From positions 62,001 through 126,000 of the forward strand of contig JAHIQM010000016.1 in the NCBI GenBank assembly GCA_018902545.1: a stretch of DNA of 64,000 nucleotides, given 5' to 3'. The notes below the pieces were generated by a model. It did no database searches and had not been told where the DNA came from. It saw only the letters and a list, made by a program, of their open reading frames with translations. Source of the stretch: Pseudomonadota bacterium (GTDB lineage: Bacteria > Desulfobacterota > Desulfovibrionia > Desulfovibrionales > Desulfomicrobiaceae). Positions 1 through 8,479 of this stretch are shown here, piece after piece; the first letter of the stretch is position 1; every line of letters begins with the position of its first letter. Both the position numbers and the translations under genes were made by a program.

Positions 1-19
1 TCATCGCCTCCAAAATATG

Positions 20-904
20 TTACTTCACCCTGTCCCGACGCGAGAAATCCTTCCAGATATCCAGGCAGGTGTCAGCTTTGTTAAGAGTGTAGAGATGCAC
101 TCCAGGGGCACCCCGGTCAAGCAGATTTCGGATCTGATTCTTGGCGTAGCCAAGCCCCAGTCCCCGCACTCCGCTCTCGCCATAAACCTCGTGCACGTGC
201 TCAAGATCACGCATGTACCCTGCGGGCACCGACGCGCCGCAAAAGGACAGCATGCGCTTCAGGGCGGCGAGGTTCTGCACCGGGAGAATGCCGGGGACGA
301 TGGGCACCTTGATGCCCGCCGTCCTGGCCCGGTCCACAAAGTTGAAATAGACGTCGTTGTCAAAAAAGAGCTGGGTGATGATGAAGTCGGCACCGCAGGC
401 GACCTTGTGCCGCAGATGCTCCAGATCATCATCAAAGCCCTGGGCCTCGGGGTGCGTCTCCGGATACCCGGCCACCCCGATGGACAGATCGAAATTTCCC
501 CGGATGAAAGACACCAGGTCGCTGCCATGCTGAAACTCTTCGCTGTCCGGGGTGAAGGAGGTTTCGCCGCGCGGCGGGTCTCCGCGCAGGGCAAGCACGT
601 TCTCGACTCCGGCCTGGGCGAGGCCGGACAGAAAGGACGAAAGGCGCTCCCTGTCGGCTCCGACGCAGGTCAGGTGCGCCAGGGGTTCAAGACCGTATTC
701 CTGCTTCATGCGGGCCACGATCTCCAGCGTGTTATGCTGGGTGCCTCCTCCCGCGCCATAGGTCACGGAACAGAACAGAGGGGCCAGCTCCCGGAGCTGG
801 CGGACAACATCAAAAAAACCGGGCCACTGCGCCCGGTCTTTGGGGGGAAAGAACTCCAGCGACAGGAACGGTTCCTGCCGCTGGAGCAACTCGGCTATGC
901 GCAC
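20..904 (-). CDS. metF: 5,10-methylenetetrahydrofolate reductase
   Basis: A 294-aa cytoplasmic flavoenzyme that reduces methylene-THF to methyl-THF, feeding methionine synthesis and, in anaerobes, possibly C1 metabolism. Family motifs are visible: the N-terminal LEFFPPK segment with the conserved glutamate near residue 17, YGAGG near residue 50, ALRGD near residue 107, and TQLFFDND in the central barrel. The length matches bacterial MetF. The start is GTG at 904, chosen because GGGAG lies six bases upstream and the motif spacing is normal. The gene is separated from pilC by a palindromic repeat, so it is probably transcribed on its own. No MetV-like partner is visible, but the window ends just downstream. 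Confidence 0.95.
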   Translation of the reverse strand: MRIAELLQRQEPFLSLEFFPPKDRAQWPGFFDVVRQLRELAPLFCSVTYGAGGGTQHNTLEIVARMKQEYGLEPLAHLTCVGADRERLSSFLSGLAQAGVENVLALRGDPPRGETSFTPDSEEFQHGSDLVSFIRGNFDLSIGVAGYPETHPEAQGFDDDLEHLRHKVACGADFIITQLFFDNDVYFNFVDRARTAGIKVPIVPGILPVQNLAALKRMLSFCGASVPAGYMRDLEHVHEVYGESGVRGLGLGYAKNQIRNLLDRGAPGVHLYTLNKADTCLDIWKDFSRRDRVK

Positions 905-954
905 GAAAAACTCCCGGACTTGAGCTGATTGTTGAAAAATTCAAAATTCACAGG

Positions 955-1071
955 CCGCTCAAAAATGGTGAGATGCAAGGAAGCGAAAAAATCCAGGACG
1001 CGCAGTGTATTGCGCATACATAAGCGGTCTGGATTTTTTCGCTGACGCAGCAGATCGCCATTTTTGGGCGG
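955..1071. repeat. Nested palindromic repeat element (copy A)
   Basis: Outer arms at 955-968 and 1058-1071 are complementary at 13 of 14 positions (CCGCTCAAAAATGG against CCATTTTTGGGCGG). Inner arms at 983-996 and 1029-1042 are perfectly complementary (GCGAAAAAATCCAG/CTGGATTTTTTCGC). The linkers (ATGCAAGG on the left, ACGCAGCAGATCG on the right) and the central GTGTAT...ATACAT resemble those of the elements at 29.4-29.75 kb, although the arms differ. The right end lies four bases from the pilC stop codon. No open reading frame or transposase is present. It resembles a REP/MITE-type mobile palindrome and could also act as a 3'-end hairpin. Confidence 0.8.
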
Positions 1072-1075
1072 TCTG

Positions 1076-2281
1076 TTAGGCTACGGTGTCGGCGATGGAG
1101 AAGATGGGCAGGTACATGCTGATGACCAGTCCACCCACGACCACACCCAGGAAAACGATCATGATCGGCTCGATGAGCGAGGTCAGGGCATCGACAGCCA
1201 CATCGACCTCGTCGTCGTAGAAATCGGCGATCTTGGTGAGCATGGAATCCAGCGCACCCGTCGTCTCGCCGATGGCGATCATGTGGATGACCATGGGCGG
1301 AAAAACGCCCGTGTCTTCCAGGGGCTCGGCCAGGCTCTGGCCCTCGGCGATGGACTTCTTGGCTTCGAGCACGCCCTTTTCAACGGTCTTGTTGCCCGAT
1401 GTACGCGAAACGATGTCGAGGGCGTTCAGAATCGGCACGCCGCTTGAGACCATGGTTGCCAGCGTCCGGCTGAACTTGGCCACGGCGGCCTTGCGCAGCA
1501 GGGGGCCAAACACGGGCAGGAACAGGACCCAGCGGTCGACAAGCATCTGCCCCTTTTCCCATTTGTAGAAGAACTTGAACCCAACGATAAAGGCAATGAT
1601 GCCGCCCACCAGCAACATGAAATTGTGGATGACGAAATTACTCATGTTGATGACTATCTGGGTCGGCAGGGGAAGTGCGCCGCCGGATTCCCGGAACATC
1701 TGTTCGAACGTCGGAATGACAAAAATAAGGATAACCGCGATGACCGCCACGGCCACGGTCACGACCACGCCGGGGTAGATCATGGCGCCCTTGATCTTGG
1801 CTTTGAGCTTGGCGGCCTTCTCGATGTATTCGGCCAGGCGCAGGAGAACCTGATCCAGGATACCGCCGGTCTCACCGGCGTTGACCATGTTCGAGTAGAG
1901 GGCATCAAAGACGTCGGGATGCTTTTTGAGGGCCTCAAAAAGAGAACTGCCGCCCTCGATGTCGTTTCTCACCGCGTAAAGCTTGCGGCGGAGCTTCGGA
2001 TTTTCGGTCTGCTCGCACATGATCTGCAAGGCCTGCAGGATGGGCACGCCGGCGTTGATCATGGTCGCAAACTGACGACTGAAGACGACCATGTCCCGGT
2101 CGGACACTCCGCCCTCCAGAAACGTACCTTCCAGGATATCTTTTGGTTTCGGCTTGACCCGGACATTGCCGTATCCCTTTCGGCGCAGGATATTTTCAGC
2201 AAATTCGAGGCTTGGCGCGTCCAAATCCCCTTTGACCGATCTACCGCCGCGTGATTTTGCCTTATAGATGAAGACAGGCAT
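1076..2281 (-). CDS. pilC: Type IV pilus / type II secretion inner-membrane platform protein (PilC/GspF family)
   Basis: A 401-aa polytopic inner-membrane protein of the T2SF family, the platform on which the assembly ATPases PilB/GspE act. Two T2SF domains are seen (about residues 70-195 and 275-395), each with the FSRQFATMINAG / FSRTLATMVSSG helix and a GETTG or GETGG turn. Hydrophobic segments lie near residues 170-190, 220-240 and 375-395. The start is the ATG at 2281, preceded by GGAGG; a longer in-frame start would overlap mutT and lacks this support. No pilB, pilT, pilD or pilin gene lies nearby, so it is an orphan here. It ends at a palindromic repeat. Confidence 0.93.
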   Translation of the reverse strand: MPVFIYKAKSRGGRSVKGDLDAPSLEFAENILRRKGYGNVRVKPKPKDILEGTFLEGGVSDRDMVVFSRQFATMINAGVPILQALQIMCEQTENPKLRRKLYAVRNDIEGGSSLFEALKKHPDVFDALYSNMVNAGETGGILDQVLLRLAEYIEKAAKLKAKIKGAMIYPGVVVTVAVAVIAVILIFVIPTFEQMFRESGGALPLPTQIVINMSNFVIHNFMLLVGGIIAFIVGFKFFYKWEKGQMLVDRWVLFLPVFGPLLRKAAVAKFSRTLATMVSSGVPILNALDIVSRTSGNKTVEKGVLEAKKSIAEGQSLAEPLEDTGVFPPMVIHMIAIGETTGALDSMLTKIADFYDDEVDVAVDALTSLIEPIMIVFLGVVVGGLVISMYLPIFSIADTVA

Positions 2282-2325
2282 GAAGGTCCTCCAGAAGTTG
2301 GGTCGGAAATATACGTAACCAGCCG

Positions 2326-2751
2326 TTACCATGAATCGGGTGGGACGGTACGCATTTGCAGGCTGGAGGCAAGTTCGAAAACGATCTCGTCATCTACCGG
2401 CAAAAAGGCGTAGCCCCGGGCTTCTTCGCAAGTGATCCAGGCCAATTCCTGGCCTTCACGCGGCGTCGGTTCGCCGGAAAACTTTGTCACAAGATGAAAG
2501 AAGAGCCGAATTGCACCCCCCTTAACCTTTTTTTCCTTTACTTTCCAGAGGGAAAAAGCATCTATTGCAATGGATAATTCCTCTTCCAGTTCGCGGGCCA
2601 GGGCCTCGCCCAGGGTCTCACCGGCCTCGACCTTACCGCCCGGAAACTCCCAGAATCCGGGCTCGGACATGGACGGGGACCTTCTGGCCGCCAGAAATCT
2701 GTCCTGCCTCATCATGATCCCGGCGACCACGTTCATGACGCCTTCCGTCAC
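2326..2751 (-). CDS. mutT: MutT-like Nudix hydrolase (8-oxo-dGTP diphosphatase)
   Basis: A 141-aa Nudix protein predicted to hydrolyse oxidised nucleoside triphosphates. The Nudix box starts at the GG of FPGGKVEAGE and continues into RELEEEL, matching GX5EX7REUXEE, with serine where the late glycycl position normally has glycine. The N-terminal NVVAGIMM and QDRFLAARR match MutT strand 1-2. Its start codon overlaps the end of the ABC-F gene by four bases, indicating translational coupling. pilC starts 44 bases further on. The C-terminal part (LPVDDEIV) is also MutT-like. The exact nucleotide substrate cannot be told from sequence. Confidence 0.88.
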   Translation of the reverse strand: MTEGVMNVVAGIMMRQDRFLAARRSPSMSEPGFWEFPGGKVEAGETLGEALARELEEELSIAIDAFSLWKVKEKKVKGGAIRLFFHLVTKFSGEPTPREGQELAWITCEEARGYAFLPVDDEIVFELASSLQMRTVPPDSW

Positions 2752-4691
2752 GCATCCCTCTGGATTTCCAGCTCCTGCAACTCCTTTTCCAGGTAGGCCA
2801 GATCCGACATCAGTTCCTCCGCCCTGTTCTGCAGGTCCGTGAAACGCTGCCCCAGTTCGCGCGAAAGCGGAACGTCCTCGTAGGTCGCCGGATCGGCCAG
2901 CTTCTTCTCCAGGACTTCCTGCTCGACCAGGTTGGTTTCAAGCTCCGCTTCGAGCTTCTCGTATTTCTTGCGCAGGGGCTTGAGCTGTTGATAGATGCGG
3001 TTGCGCATCTCGGCCTGCTCGCGCTTCTTGAGCTTCTGCTCGTTGCGCACCGCGCGCGTCGGGTCGGGCTTCTCCAGTTCCAGGGCCTCGCGGGCCTTCT
3101 TGCGGACGTGGTACTCATCGAAGCCGCACTGATGCACCTCTATGCCGTCAGGGTGCATTTCCCAGATTTCACTGACCACCTCGCTCAAAAGATAGCGGTC
3201 GTGGGCGACCACCATCATGGTGCCCTGGTAGGCCGAGAGCGCGTCCATGAGGGCCTCGCGGCTCTCCATGTCCAGATGGTTGGTCGGTTCGTCCAGAATC
3301 AGGAAATTGGCACGGCTCAGGAAAAGGGTACTCAGCACCAGACGGTTCTTTTCCCCGCCGCTCAACTCCTCGACCTTCTTTTCCCAGTAGCGTTCGCCAA
3401 GCATGAAAAGACCCAGGGCGGACTTGAGCTGCAGATCCGTGCACGACGGCGAAGCCAGGCGCTTGACCTCGGACATGACCGTGAAGGCCGGACGCACGAT
3501 ATCGGTCTGGTGCTGGCTGAAGTACCCGGTGACGATGCTCGACCCCGTGCTGATCCTTCCCCCGCCGGGCTTTAACTGACCGTTGATGAGCTTGATCAGG
3601 GTCGATTTGCCGCGACCGTTGGGGCCGACCAGACCAATTTTCTGGCCTCGGTAAATGTTGAAGGAAAGATCCGCAAACAATGCCGCATCAGGGAAGGAAA
3701 AAGACAGGTCCACGGCGGAGAGCACGGTCTGATTGCCGCGCTCGGGCTCGGGCCAGCTGAAGGACAGGGTACGGGCGCGAGTCTCGGGGGTCAGGGTCTC
3801 AAGCTCGCTCTGCAGCTTTCCGATCTGCCCGAGACGGCTCTGGGCCTGTTTGGCCTTGGTGGCCTTGGCACGGAAACGGTCCACGAAAGCCTGCTTCTTG
3901 CCGATCTCCGTGCGCAGCTTTTCGGCCTGCCTCCGGACCTGCTCGTTGCGCTCCGCGTTCCACTCCAGAAACTGCGAGAAATTGCCATCGCGCAGCATCG
4001 GCTTTTCGCCGCCGAGAAAAAGCACCTTGCTTGCCACCCGATCCAGAAAATAGCGGTCGTGGGCCACGAAGACGAGGACACCCTCGAAGTTCAGCACATA
4101 GGTCTCAAGCCATTCCACGGCCTCAAGATCGAGGTGGTTGGTGGGCTCGTCCAGAAAGAGGATGTCCGCCCCGGCTACCAGCACGCGGGCCAGTTTGGCC
4201 CGCTCCCGCCAGCCACCGCTCAACTCTCCCACCGGGCGGGAAAAGACCGCCGGAGAAAAGCCCAGTCCGGAAAGGATGGCGTGGGCCCTGTGCTCGGGAT
4301 TGTACCCGTACTGGTGCTCCAGCTCCTCCTGCCGGTCGTGCAGGCGGATCAACGCGGCGTCATCGCCCTGCTCCAGCGCGGCCCTCCACTCCTTCCAGAA
4401 CCCGCTCCAGGACGGCAGCACCTCCAGCACGAAATCCTGCAGCGGCTTGACCAGGTCGGCCGCGCCAAGCTCCTGCTGCACGAAACCGATCTGGGAGCCC
4501 TTGGGGACCGTCACCTTGCCCGAATCGGGCTCGGTTTCCCCGGCCATGATCTTGAGCAGGGTGGACTTTCCGCACCCGTTGGGACCGACCAGGGCGAGCC
4601 TGGTCCCGGAATGGACCTCCATGCACAGGCCCTGGAAAAGATCCACTCCGGAATAGGCCTTGGAAACAACTTGAACTGTGATCTTGGACAT
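2748..4691 (-). CDS. ABC-F family ATPase (translation factor type, YheS/Uup-like)
   Basis: A 647-aa cytoplasmic protein with two fused ABC ATPase domains and no membrane segments, typical of ABC-F ribosome-associated factors. Domain 1 has GPNGCGKST (about residue 36), the LSGGWRERAKLAR signature and the LFLDEPTNHLD Walker B. Domain 2 has GPNGRGKST, LSGGEKNR and LILDEPTNHLD. The linker between them is a charged helical arm, and residues 560-640 form a predicted coiled coil rich in K/E. The start overlaps the stop of the upstream gene as TAATG. ABC-F proteins rescue or tune ribosomes, and some give antibiotic resistance. The subfamily is uncertain. Confidence 0.92.
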   Translation of the reverse strand: MSKITVQVVSKAYSGVDLFQGLCMEVHSGTRLALVGPNGCGKSTLLKIMAGETEPDSGKVTVPKGSQIGFVQQELGAADLVKPLQDFVLEVLPSWSGFWKEWRAALEQGDDAALIRLHDRQEELEHQYGYNPEHRAHAILSGLGFSPAVFSRPVGELSGGWRERAKLARVLVAGADILFLDEPTNHLDLEAVEWLETYVLNFEGVLVFVAHDRYFLDRVASKVLFLGGEKPMLRDGNFSQFLEWNAERNEQVRRQAEKLRTEIGKKQAFVDRFRAKATKAKQAQSRLGQIGKLQSELETLTPETRARTLSFSWPEPERGNQTVLSAVDLSFSFPDAALFADLSFNIYRGQKIGLVGPNGRGKSTLIKLINGQLKPGGGRISTGSSIVTGYFSQHQTDIVRPAFTVMSEVKRLASPSCTDLQLKSALGLFMLGERYWEKKVEELSGGEKNRLVLSTLFLSRANFLILDEPTNHLDMESREALMDALSAYQGTMMVVAHDRYLLSEVVSEIWEMHPDGIEVHQCGFDEYHVRKKAREALELEKPDPTRAVRNEQKLKKREQAEMRNRIYQQLKPLRKKYEKLEAELETNLVEQEVLEKKLADPATYEDVPLSRELGQRFTDLQNRAEELMSDLAYLEKELQELEIQRDA

Positions 4692-5113
4692 TATTCCGCT
4701 TCGAAGAAGATGGACATCTGGGTCATGAGCGAGGTGACGGACTTGTTGAACATGTCTTCGGAGAAATCCGTGGCCACGAACTTGGTCTGCAGCATGAGGA
4801 ACTCTTCCTGCTCCTCGCCCAGGGGCGGAGTGATGGTCAGGGAAGCACCGAGCAGATCGCCATTGATGATCAGAAGGTCCATGAGGTCTTCCTTGCTGAC
4901 CTCCTCGATGGAACCCAGAGACAGGGAAACGGTCACCGTGGGTACATCAAGAGTGCCCTGGTTGGATTCCAGGGACAGAAAACCGCTGGCGTCCTCACCC
5001 AGTTCAAAGCCCCAGATCGCCCCGTCTTCCGAGGCCGGAGAAACCGGCTCACTCTCGGTGGCGACTTTTTTCAACACGCTCTCAATGTCACTGGCAAATT
5101 TAATCAGATCCAT
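4691..5113 (-). CDS. Conserved small acidic protein of unknown function
   Basis: A 140-aa acidic, soluble protein with no recognised motif. The alternating strands and final helix (SLMTQMSIFFEAE) with many S/T/E residues recall small type III chaperone-like or YbjN-like folds, but this is only an impression. There is no signal peptide or membrane segment. The stop codon shares one base with the ABC-F start (TAATG), so the two are co-translated, and it may be functionally tied to that ATPase. It lies 38 bases downstream of the glycosyltransferase gene. Confidence 0.7.
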   Translation of the reverse strand: MDLIKFASDIESVLKKVATESEPVSPASEDGAIWGFELGEDASGFLSLESNQGTLDVPTVTVSLSLGSIEEVSKEDLMDLLIINGDLLGASLTITPPLGEEQEEFLMLQTKFVATDFSEDMFNKSVTSLMTQMSIFFEAE

Positions 5114-5151
5114 AGTATTTCCTCACCATGTAAAAGTGTGATGCCGGTCCG

Positions 5152-6153
5152 TTAGGCGGCCAGCAGAAAATGTATCCCGGCGATCCAGCCCTTCTCCTCA
5201 AGCTCCAAAGAGATGCGCACCCCAGCCCCCCTCTTTCCAACGTAGGACAGGAGAAATTCCCCCTGCGGAGCGCCCACTTCATGCCACGAGCAGACTGGAC
5301 GATCGCTGGCCCGCTGGCCGATCTTGTTCGGATCGACCTCCAGCCAGCGCTCGATGACAATGCCGTGTTCCTCAAGCATCAAGGCTCGACGCCGGGTGAT
5401 GCGCCCGCCGCCGATTATCGACACCCTCCCGATTCCCCGTGCAGCAAGCCATCGGGCCAGATATGCGGCCTTGACGCGGTAGAATGCTTCGGGATCGTAG
5501 CGGGGGTCCGTGCGCGTGAGCCGGGAAGGCGGATCGTTCCAGATCAGCACTTCCCTTTGCACTTTGTCCATGCGCACACCGGCGGCCATGAGACGCAACA
5601 AAAATTCGTAATCTTCCGGAAACGGGCCGTCATAAAACGGGCCGCACCGGCTGACAAGCTCTTTGCGGAACATTATGCTCGGATTGGCATAAGGCGATTC
5701 CACAAAGCGGGCCAGGGAGATGTCCTCTTCGGTAACCAGAGTGTTGGTCCAGTCCACGTAAGTCTTGTAGCCCTTTCCGGCCTCGGGATCACCCCCGAAA
5801 CGAACCAGGCCGCCCACAAGTCCGAGGTAGGGGTGGCGGTCCAGATGGGCCTTTTGCAGAGCCAGGCGTTCGGGCAGACAGAGGTCGTCGCTGTCCATGC
5901 GCGCCACGTACTCACCCCGGCAATGCTCCACGGCAAAGTTCATGGCCTGCACCACGCCCCCGTGGGGGCAGTCAAAAACGCGGATGCGGCCGTCCCTGGC
6001 CGAAACCCTGCGCAACACGTCCAGGGTGCCGTCGGTAGAACCGTCGTTGACAGCCACGATCTCAAAATCCTGCCAGGTCTGGGCCAACAGGCTCTCAAGA
6101 CAGGCCGTGAGGCTGTCCTGGGCGTTGTAGCACGGCAAGGCGACGGAAATCAC
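5152..6153 (-). CDS. Family 2 glycosyltransferase
   Basis: A 333-aa GT-A fold glycosyltransferase. The N-terminus ISVALPCYN begins the nucleotide-binding fold, NDGSTDGT follows near residue 37, and MDSDDLCLPERL near residue 90 carries the metal-binding DxD-type motif. A conserved FPEDYEFLLRL region lies about residue 185. The C-terminal 100 residues contain GRVSIIGGGRITRRR, suggesting an added Rossmann-like segment, so the acceptor-binding part differs from the simplest GT2 enzymes. The start is GTG at 6153, with GAGG upstream. It probably acts on a surface polysaccharide or glycoprotein. The sugar donor is unknown. Confidence 0.88.
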   Translation of the reverse strand: MISVALPCYNAQDSLTACLESLLAQTWQDFEIVAVNDGSTDGTLDVLRRVSARDGRIRVFDCPHGGVVQAMNFAVEHCRGEYVARMDSDDLCLPERLALQKAHLDRHPYLGLVGGLVRFGGDPEAGKGYKTYVDWTNTLVTEEDISLARFVESPYANPSIMFRKELVSRCGPFYDGPFPEDYEFLLRLMAAGVRMDKVQREVLIWNDPPSRLTRTDPRYDPEAFYRVKAAYLARWLAARGIGRVSIIGGGRITRRRALMLEEHGIVIERWLEVDPNKIGQRASDRPVCSWHEVGAPQGEFLLSYVGKRGAGVRISLELEEKGWIAGIHFLLAA

Positions 6154-6452
6154 AACCGAGCCTCACCCGCAAAGACAAGCGGCATAGGCCCTCCATAATT
6201 TCGGTCCCGGACCGGTCTTGACAGCGCGGCGGGTGCTGACCAAGGTATCTCTGCAAAAGTTGCCAGCCCCTTGGCAAAGGAGATGTTTGTCTTTTTAACC
6301 GACTGGAAAAACATGATTTTCAACCTGTTTTTGAATCATTTACCGCGAACTTTCACGACTCGTGGCGGTAGCGCCGGGTCAAAACAAAACTCGAATTCCA
6401 TATTTCCGGCCCAAGGTAAATCGGCCCACCCAACCCCCAACCCACGGAAATC
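6154..6452. promoter_or_regulatory. Divergent intergenic region (glycosyltransferase / mutY)
   Basis: About 300 bases separate two divergent genes, so it must hold promoters for both. A small perfect dyad CGGTCC-C-GGACCG lies at 6202-6214. A TTGACA hexamer is present at 6218-6223 on the plus strand but without a good -10 box at normal spacing. No terminator, tRNA or convincing small gene is seen. The stretch near 6290-6350 is AT-rich compared with its surroundings. Confidence 0.4.
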
Positions 6453-7580
6453 GTGATGCCATCACCCACCGGACGCGACGACCCTTCCTGCACGCATATC
6501 GCGGGCGTCCTGCTGGACTGGTTTTCCCGTCACAAACGCGACCTGCCCTGGCGCCGGACTTACGCGCCCTATCATGTCTGGATCTCGGAAGTCATGCTCC
6601 AGCAGACCCAGATGGAGCGCGGCGTGGAGTACTTCAAGCGCTGGATCGCCCGTTTCCCCGACGTAGAGAGCCTGGCCGGGGCCCGCGAGGACGAGATCCT
6701 CAAACTCTGGGAGGGCCTTGGTTACTATTCCCGGGCGCGCAACCTGCACAAGGCCGCGCAGGAAGTGGTCAACCGGCACGGAGGCACCCTGCCCTCCTCG
6801 CCCGAGGCCTTGCGGGCCTTGCCGGGGATCGGTCCGTACACGGCCAGGGCCATCGCCAGCATCGCCTTCGGGCAGGATGTCTGCGTCGTGGACGCCAACG
6901 TCGAGCGACTGATCAGCCGTCTGTACGACATTGGCCTGCCCGTCAAATCCCGGCAGGCCCGGGACGAGATAGAGCGCCACGGCGCGGATCTGCTCCCCGA
7001 AGGCCGGGCGCGGGACTTCAACCAGGCGCTGATGGAGTTCGGCAGCCTCGTGTGTTCCCCCAGGAATCCGGCCTGCGCAGAGTGCCCCCTGGCCGACTGC
7101 TGTCTGGCCAGGAAGAACGGCGTGCAGGAGCAGAGGCCCGTGATCGTCAAGGCGCCATCCCCCATCTACATATCCATGGCCACGGGAGTCCTGGTCAACG
7201 ACGGCCGCATCCTGACCCAGAAACGCCGGGCCGACGACGTGTGGGGCAATCTTTGGGAGTTCCCGGGCGGCGTCGTGGAAAACGGGGAGACACCCGATCA
7301 GGCCGTGGTCCGCGAATACCTGGAAGAAACGGGGCTTATCGTCAACCATCCAGTGCCCATCGCCACCTTCAAGCACTCGTACACGCGTTACCGGGTGACC
7401 TTGCACGCCTTCAGCGTGACCCTGCTCTCAAGCCCGGAGGAACTTGCCCTCCAGGCCGCCCAGGAGCACCGCTGGGCCTGTTGGTCTGAAATCACGAAAC
7501 TGGCCTTCCCGGCGGGCCATCGCAAACTTGTCCACCATCTGCTCAACGATCCCGAATTTCGGGCAAAGGTACACCCATGA
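6453..7580 (+). CDS. mutY: A/G-specific adenine DNA glycosylase
   Basis: A 375-aa base-excision repair enzyme that removes adenine mispaired with 8-oxoguanine. The catalytic glutamate is in SEVMLQQTQ (Glu46) and the catalytic aspartate in VVDANVERL (Asp147), after the helix-hairpin-helix LPGIGPYTA. The [4Fe-4S] cluster ligands are Cys201, Cys208, Cys211 and Cys217 (C-X6-C-X2-C-X5-C). The C-terminal third is a Nudix-like 8-oxoG recognition domain (WEFPGGVVENGE). The start is GTG at 6453 or ATG at 6456. The last four bases overlap the following hydrolase. With mutT near 2.5 kb, two parts of the oxidised-guanine repair pathway lie close together but in different operons. Confidence 0.96.
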   Translation: MMPSPTGRDDPSCTHIAGVLLDWFSRHKRDLPWRRTYAPYHVWISEVMLQQTQMERGVEYFKRWIARFPDVESLAGAREDEILKLWEGLGYYSRARNLHKAAQEVVNRHGGTLPSSPEALRALPGIGPYTARAIASIAFGQDVCVVDANVERLISRLYDIGLPVKSRQARDEIERHGADLLPEGRARDFNQALMEFGSLVCSPRNPACAECPLADCCLARKNGVQEQRPVIVKAPSPIYISMATGVLVNDGRILTQKRRADDVWGNLWEFPGGVVENGETPDQAVVREYLEETGLIVNHPVPIATFKHSYTRYRVTLHAFSVTLLSSPEELALQAAQEHRWACWSEITKLAFPAGHRKLVHHLLNDPEFRAKVHP

Positions 7581-8392
7581 TCATCTTCCTCCTGTCAGTC
7601 ATCCTCGCGGTGACGCTCCTGCTCGCTCTGCTGACCTACACCCTCTACTGCTACGAAGAAAGCAACCAGACGGGCAAACCCCTGGGCCCCTTTCTGGTCC
7701 TGGCCGCCAAAACCACCCTGCGCAGCATCGCCAGCGAAATCCTGATCCTCGTTCTGCATCCCGTTGGCCTGTGGCCGCGTCTGTGGAAGGAACCCACAAA
7801 AGGCAAGGCAATGGTAGTCTTGGTGCACGGGCTTTTCCACAATCAGAGCGCATGGGTCCTGTTTCGCCGCTGGATGCACAAACGGGGCTTCGGCACGGCC
7901 TGCCTGTCCTACGCGAGCTGGGGCACGCAGTGGGACGAAACGGTGGGCGTTGTGCGCGAAGACCTGAAAAGCCTGCTCGCCAGGCATCCAGACCAGGACG
8001 TGCACCTGGTCGGACACAGCATGGGCGGCCTGCTGCTTTGGGCGGCCCTGGCGCAGCTTGAGGACAAGGATTGCGGACGCGTCAAAACTCTGGTGACCAT
8101 GGGCACCCCTTTTGCCGGGAGCAAGCTGTCGCCTTTTGCCCTGACATCTCTGGGCAGATATCTTCAGTACGAGGGACAGACCGTGCGCCAAGTGACGGGT
8201 TTGCCCCTGCCCGCCCATGTGCGCCGTCTGGCCCTGCATTCTCCTTCAGACAACATGGTGCTGCCCAACACGGCCCTGCACTGCAAGGCTCCGGGCTGGT
8301 GCGAGACGCAGACGGGGCCTGTCAGCCATGTCGCCATGCTGCACTCCCGCGAAGTGTTCCGCGAAGTCGTGGGATGGATCGAAAAAGAGTAG
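7577..8392 (+). CDS. Membrane-anchored alpha/beta hydrolase (lipase/esterase-like)
   Basis: A 271-aa protein with one N-terminal membrane segment (residues 2-23) and a periplasmic or membrane-associated alpha/beta hydrolase domain. HGLFHNQSAW forms the oxyanion loop near residue 84. The nucleophile elbow GHSMGG places the catalytic serine at residue 148. VSHVAMLHS near residue 255 supplies the likely catalytic histidine. It resembles triacylglycerol lipase or PGAP1-type hydrolases, but the substrate is not known. The start overlaps the mutY stop by four bases (ATGA), so it is the second gene of a mutY operon. A terminator follows 38 bases later. Confidence 0.85.
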   Translation: MIIFLLSVILAVTLLLALLTYTLYCYEESNQTGKPLGPFLVLAAKTTLRSIASEILILVLHPVGLWPRLWKEPTKGKAMVVLVHGLFHNQSAWVLFRRWMHKRGFGTACLSYASWGTQWDETVGVVREDLKSLLARHPDQDVHLVGHSMGGLLLWAALAQLEDKDCGRVKTLVTMGTPFAGSKLSPFALTSLGRYLQYEGQTVRQVTGLPLPAHVRRLALHSPSDNMVLPNTALHCKAPGWCETQTGPVSHVAMLHSREVFREVVGWIEKE

Positions 8393-8430
8393 GCAAAGAA
8401 GAAAAAGGGGCTCCCCCCTGACTGCAACCG

Positions 8431-8479
8431 ATGCCCCGTGCCTGCCGCGCAAAGCTGGAACAGGCAGGGGCATTTTTTT
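8431..8479 (+). terminator. Rho-independent terminator after the mutY-hydrolase operon
   Basis: ATGCCCC...GCCTG pairs with CAGGC...GGGGCAT across a 16-base loop, followed by seven T residues at 8473-8479. It sits between convergent genes, and its T tract touches the potC stop codon. Confidence 0.88.

Noticed and set aside
4059-5141. 360-aa open frame on the plus strand opposite the ABC-F gene
   Set aside because: It crosses two real minus-strand genes, has no ribosome site or family motif, and its composition is that of a shadow frame.
6271-6456. 61-aa plus-strand open frame upstream of mutY
   Set aside because: It overlaps the mutY start region, has no good ribosome site and no recognisable motif.
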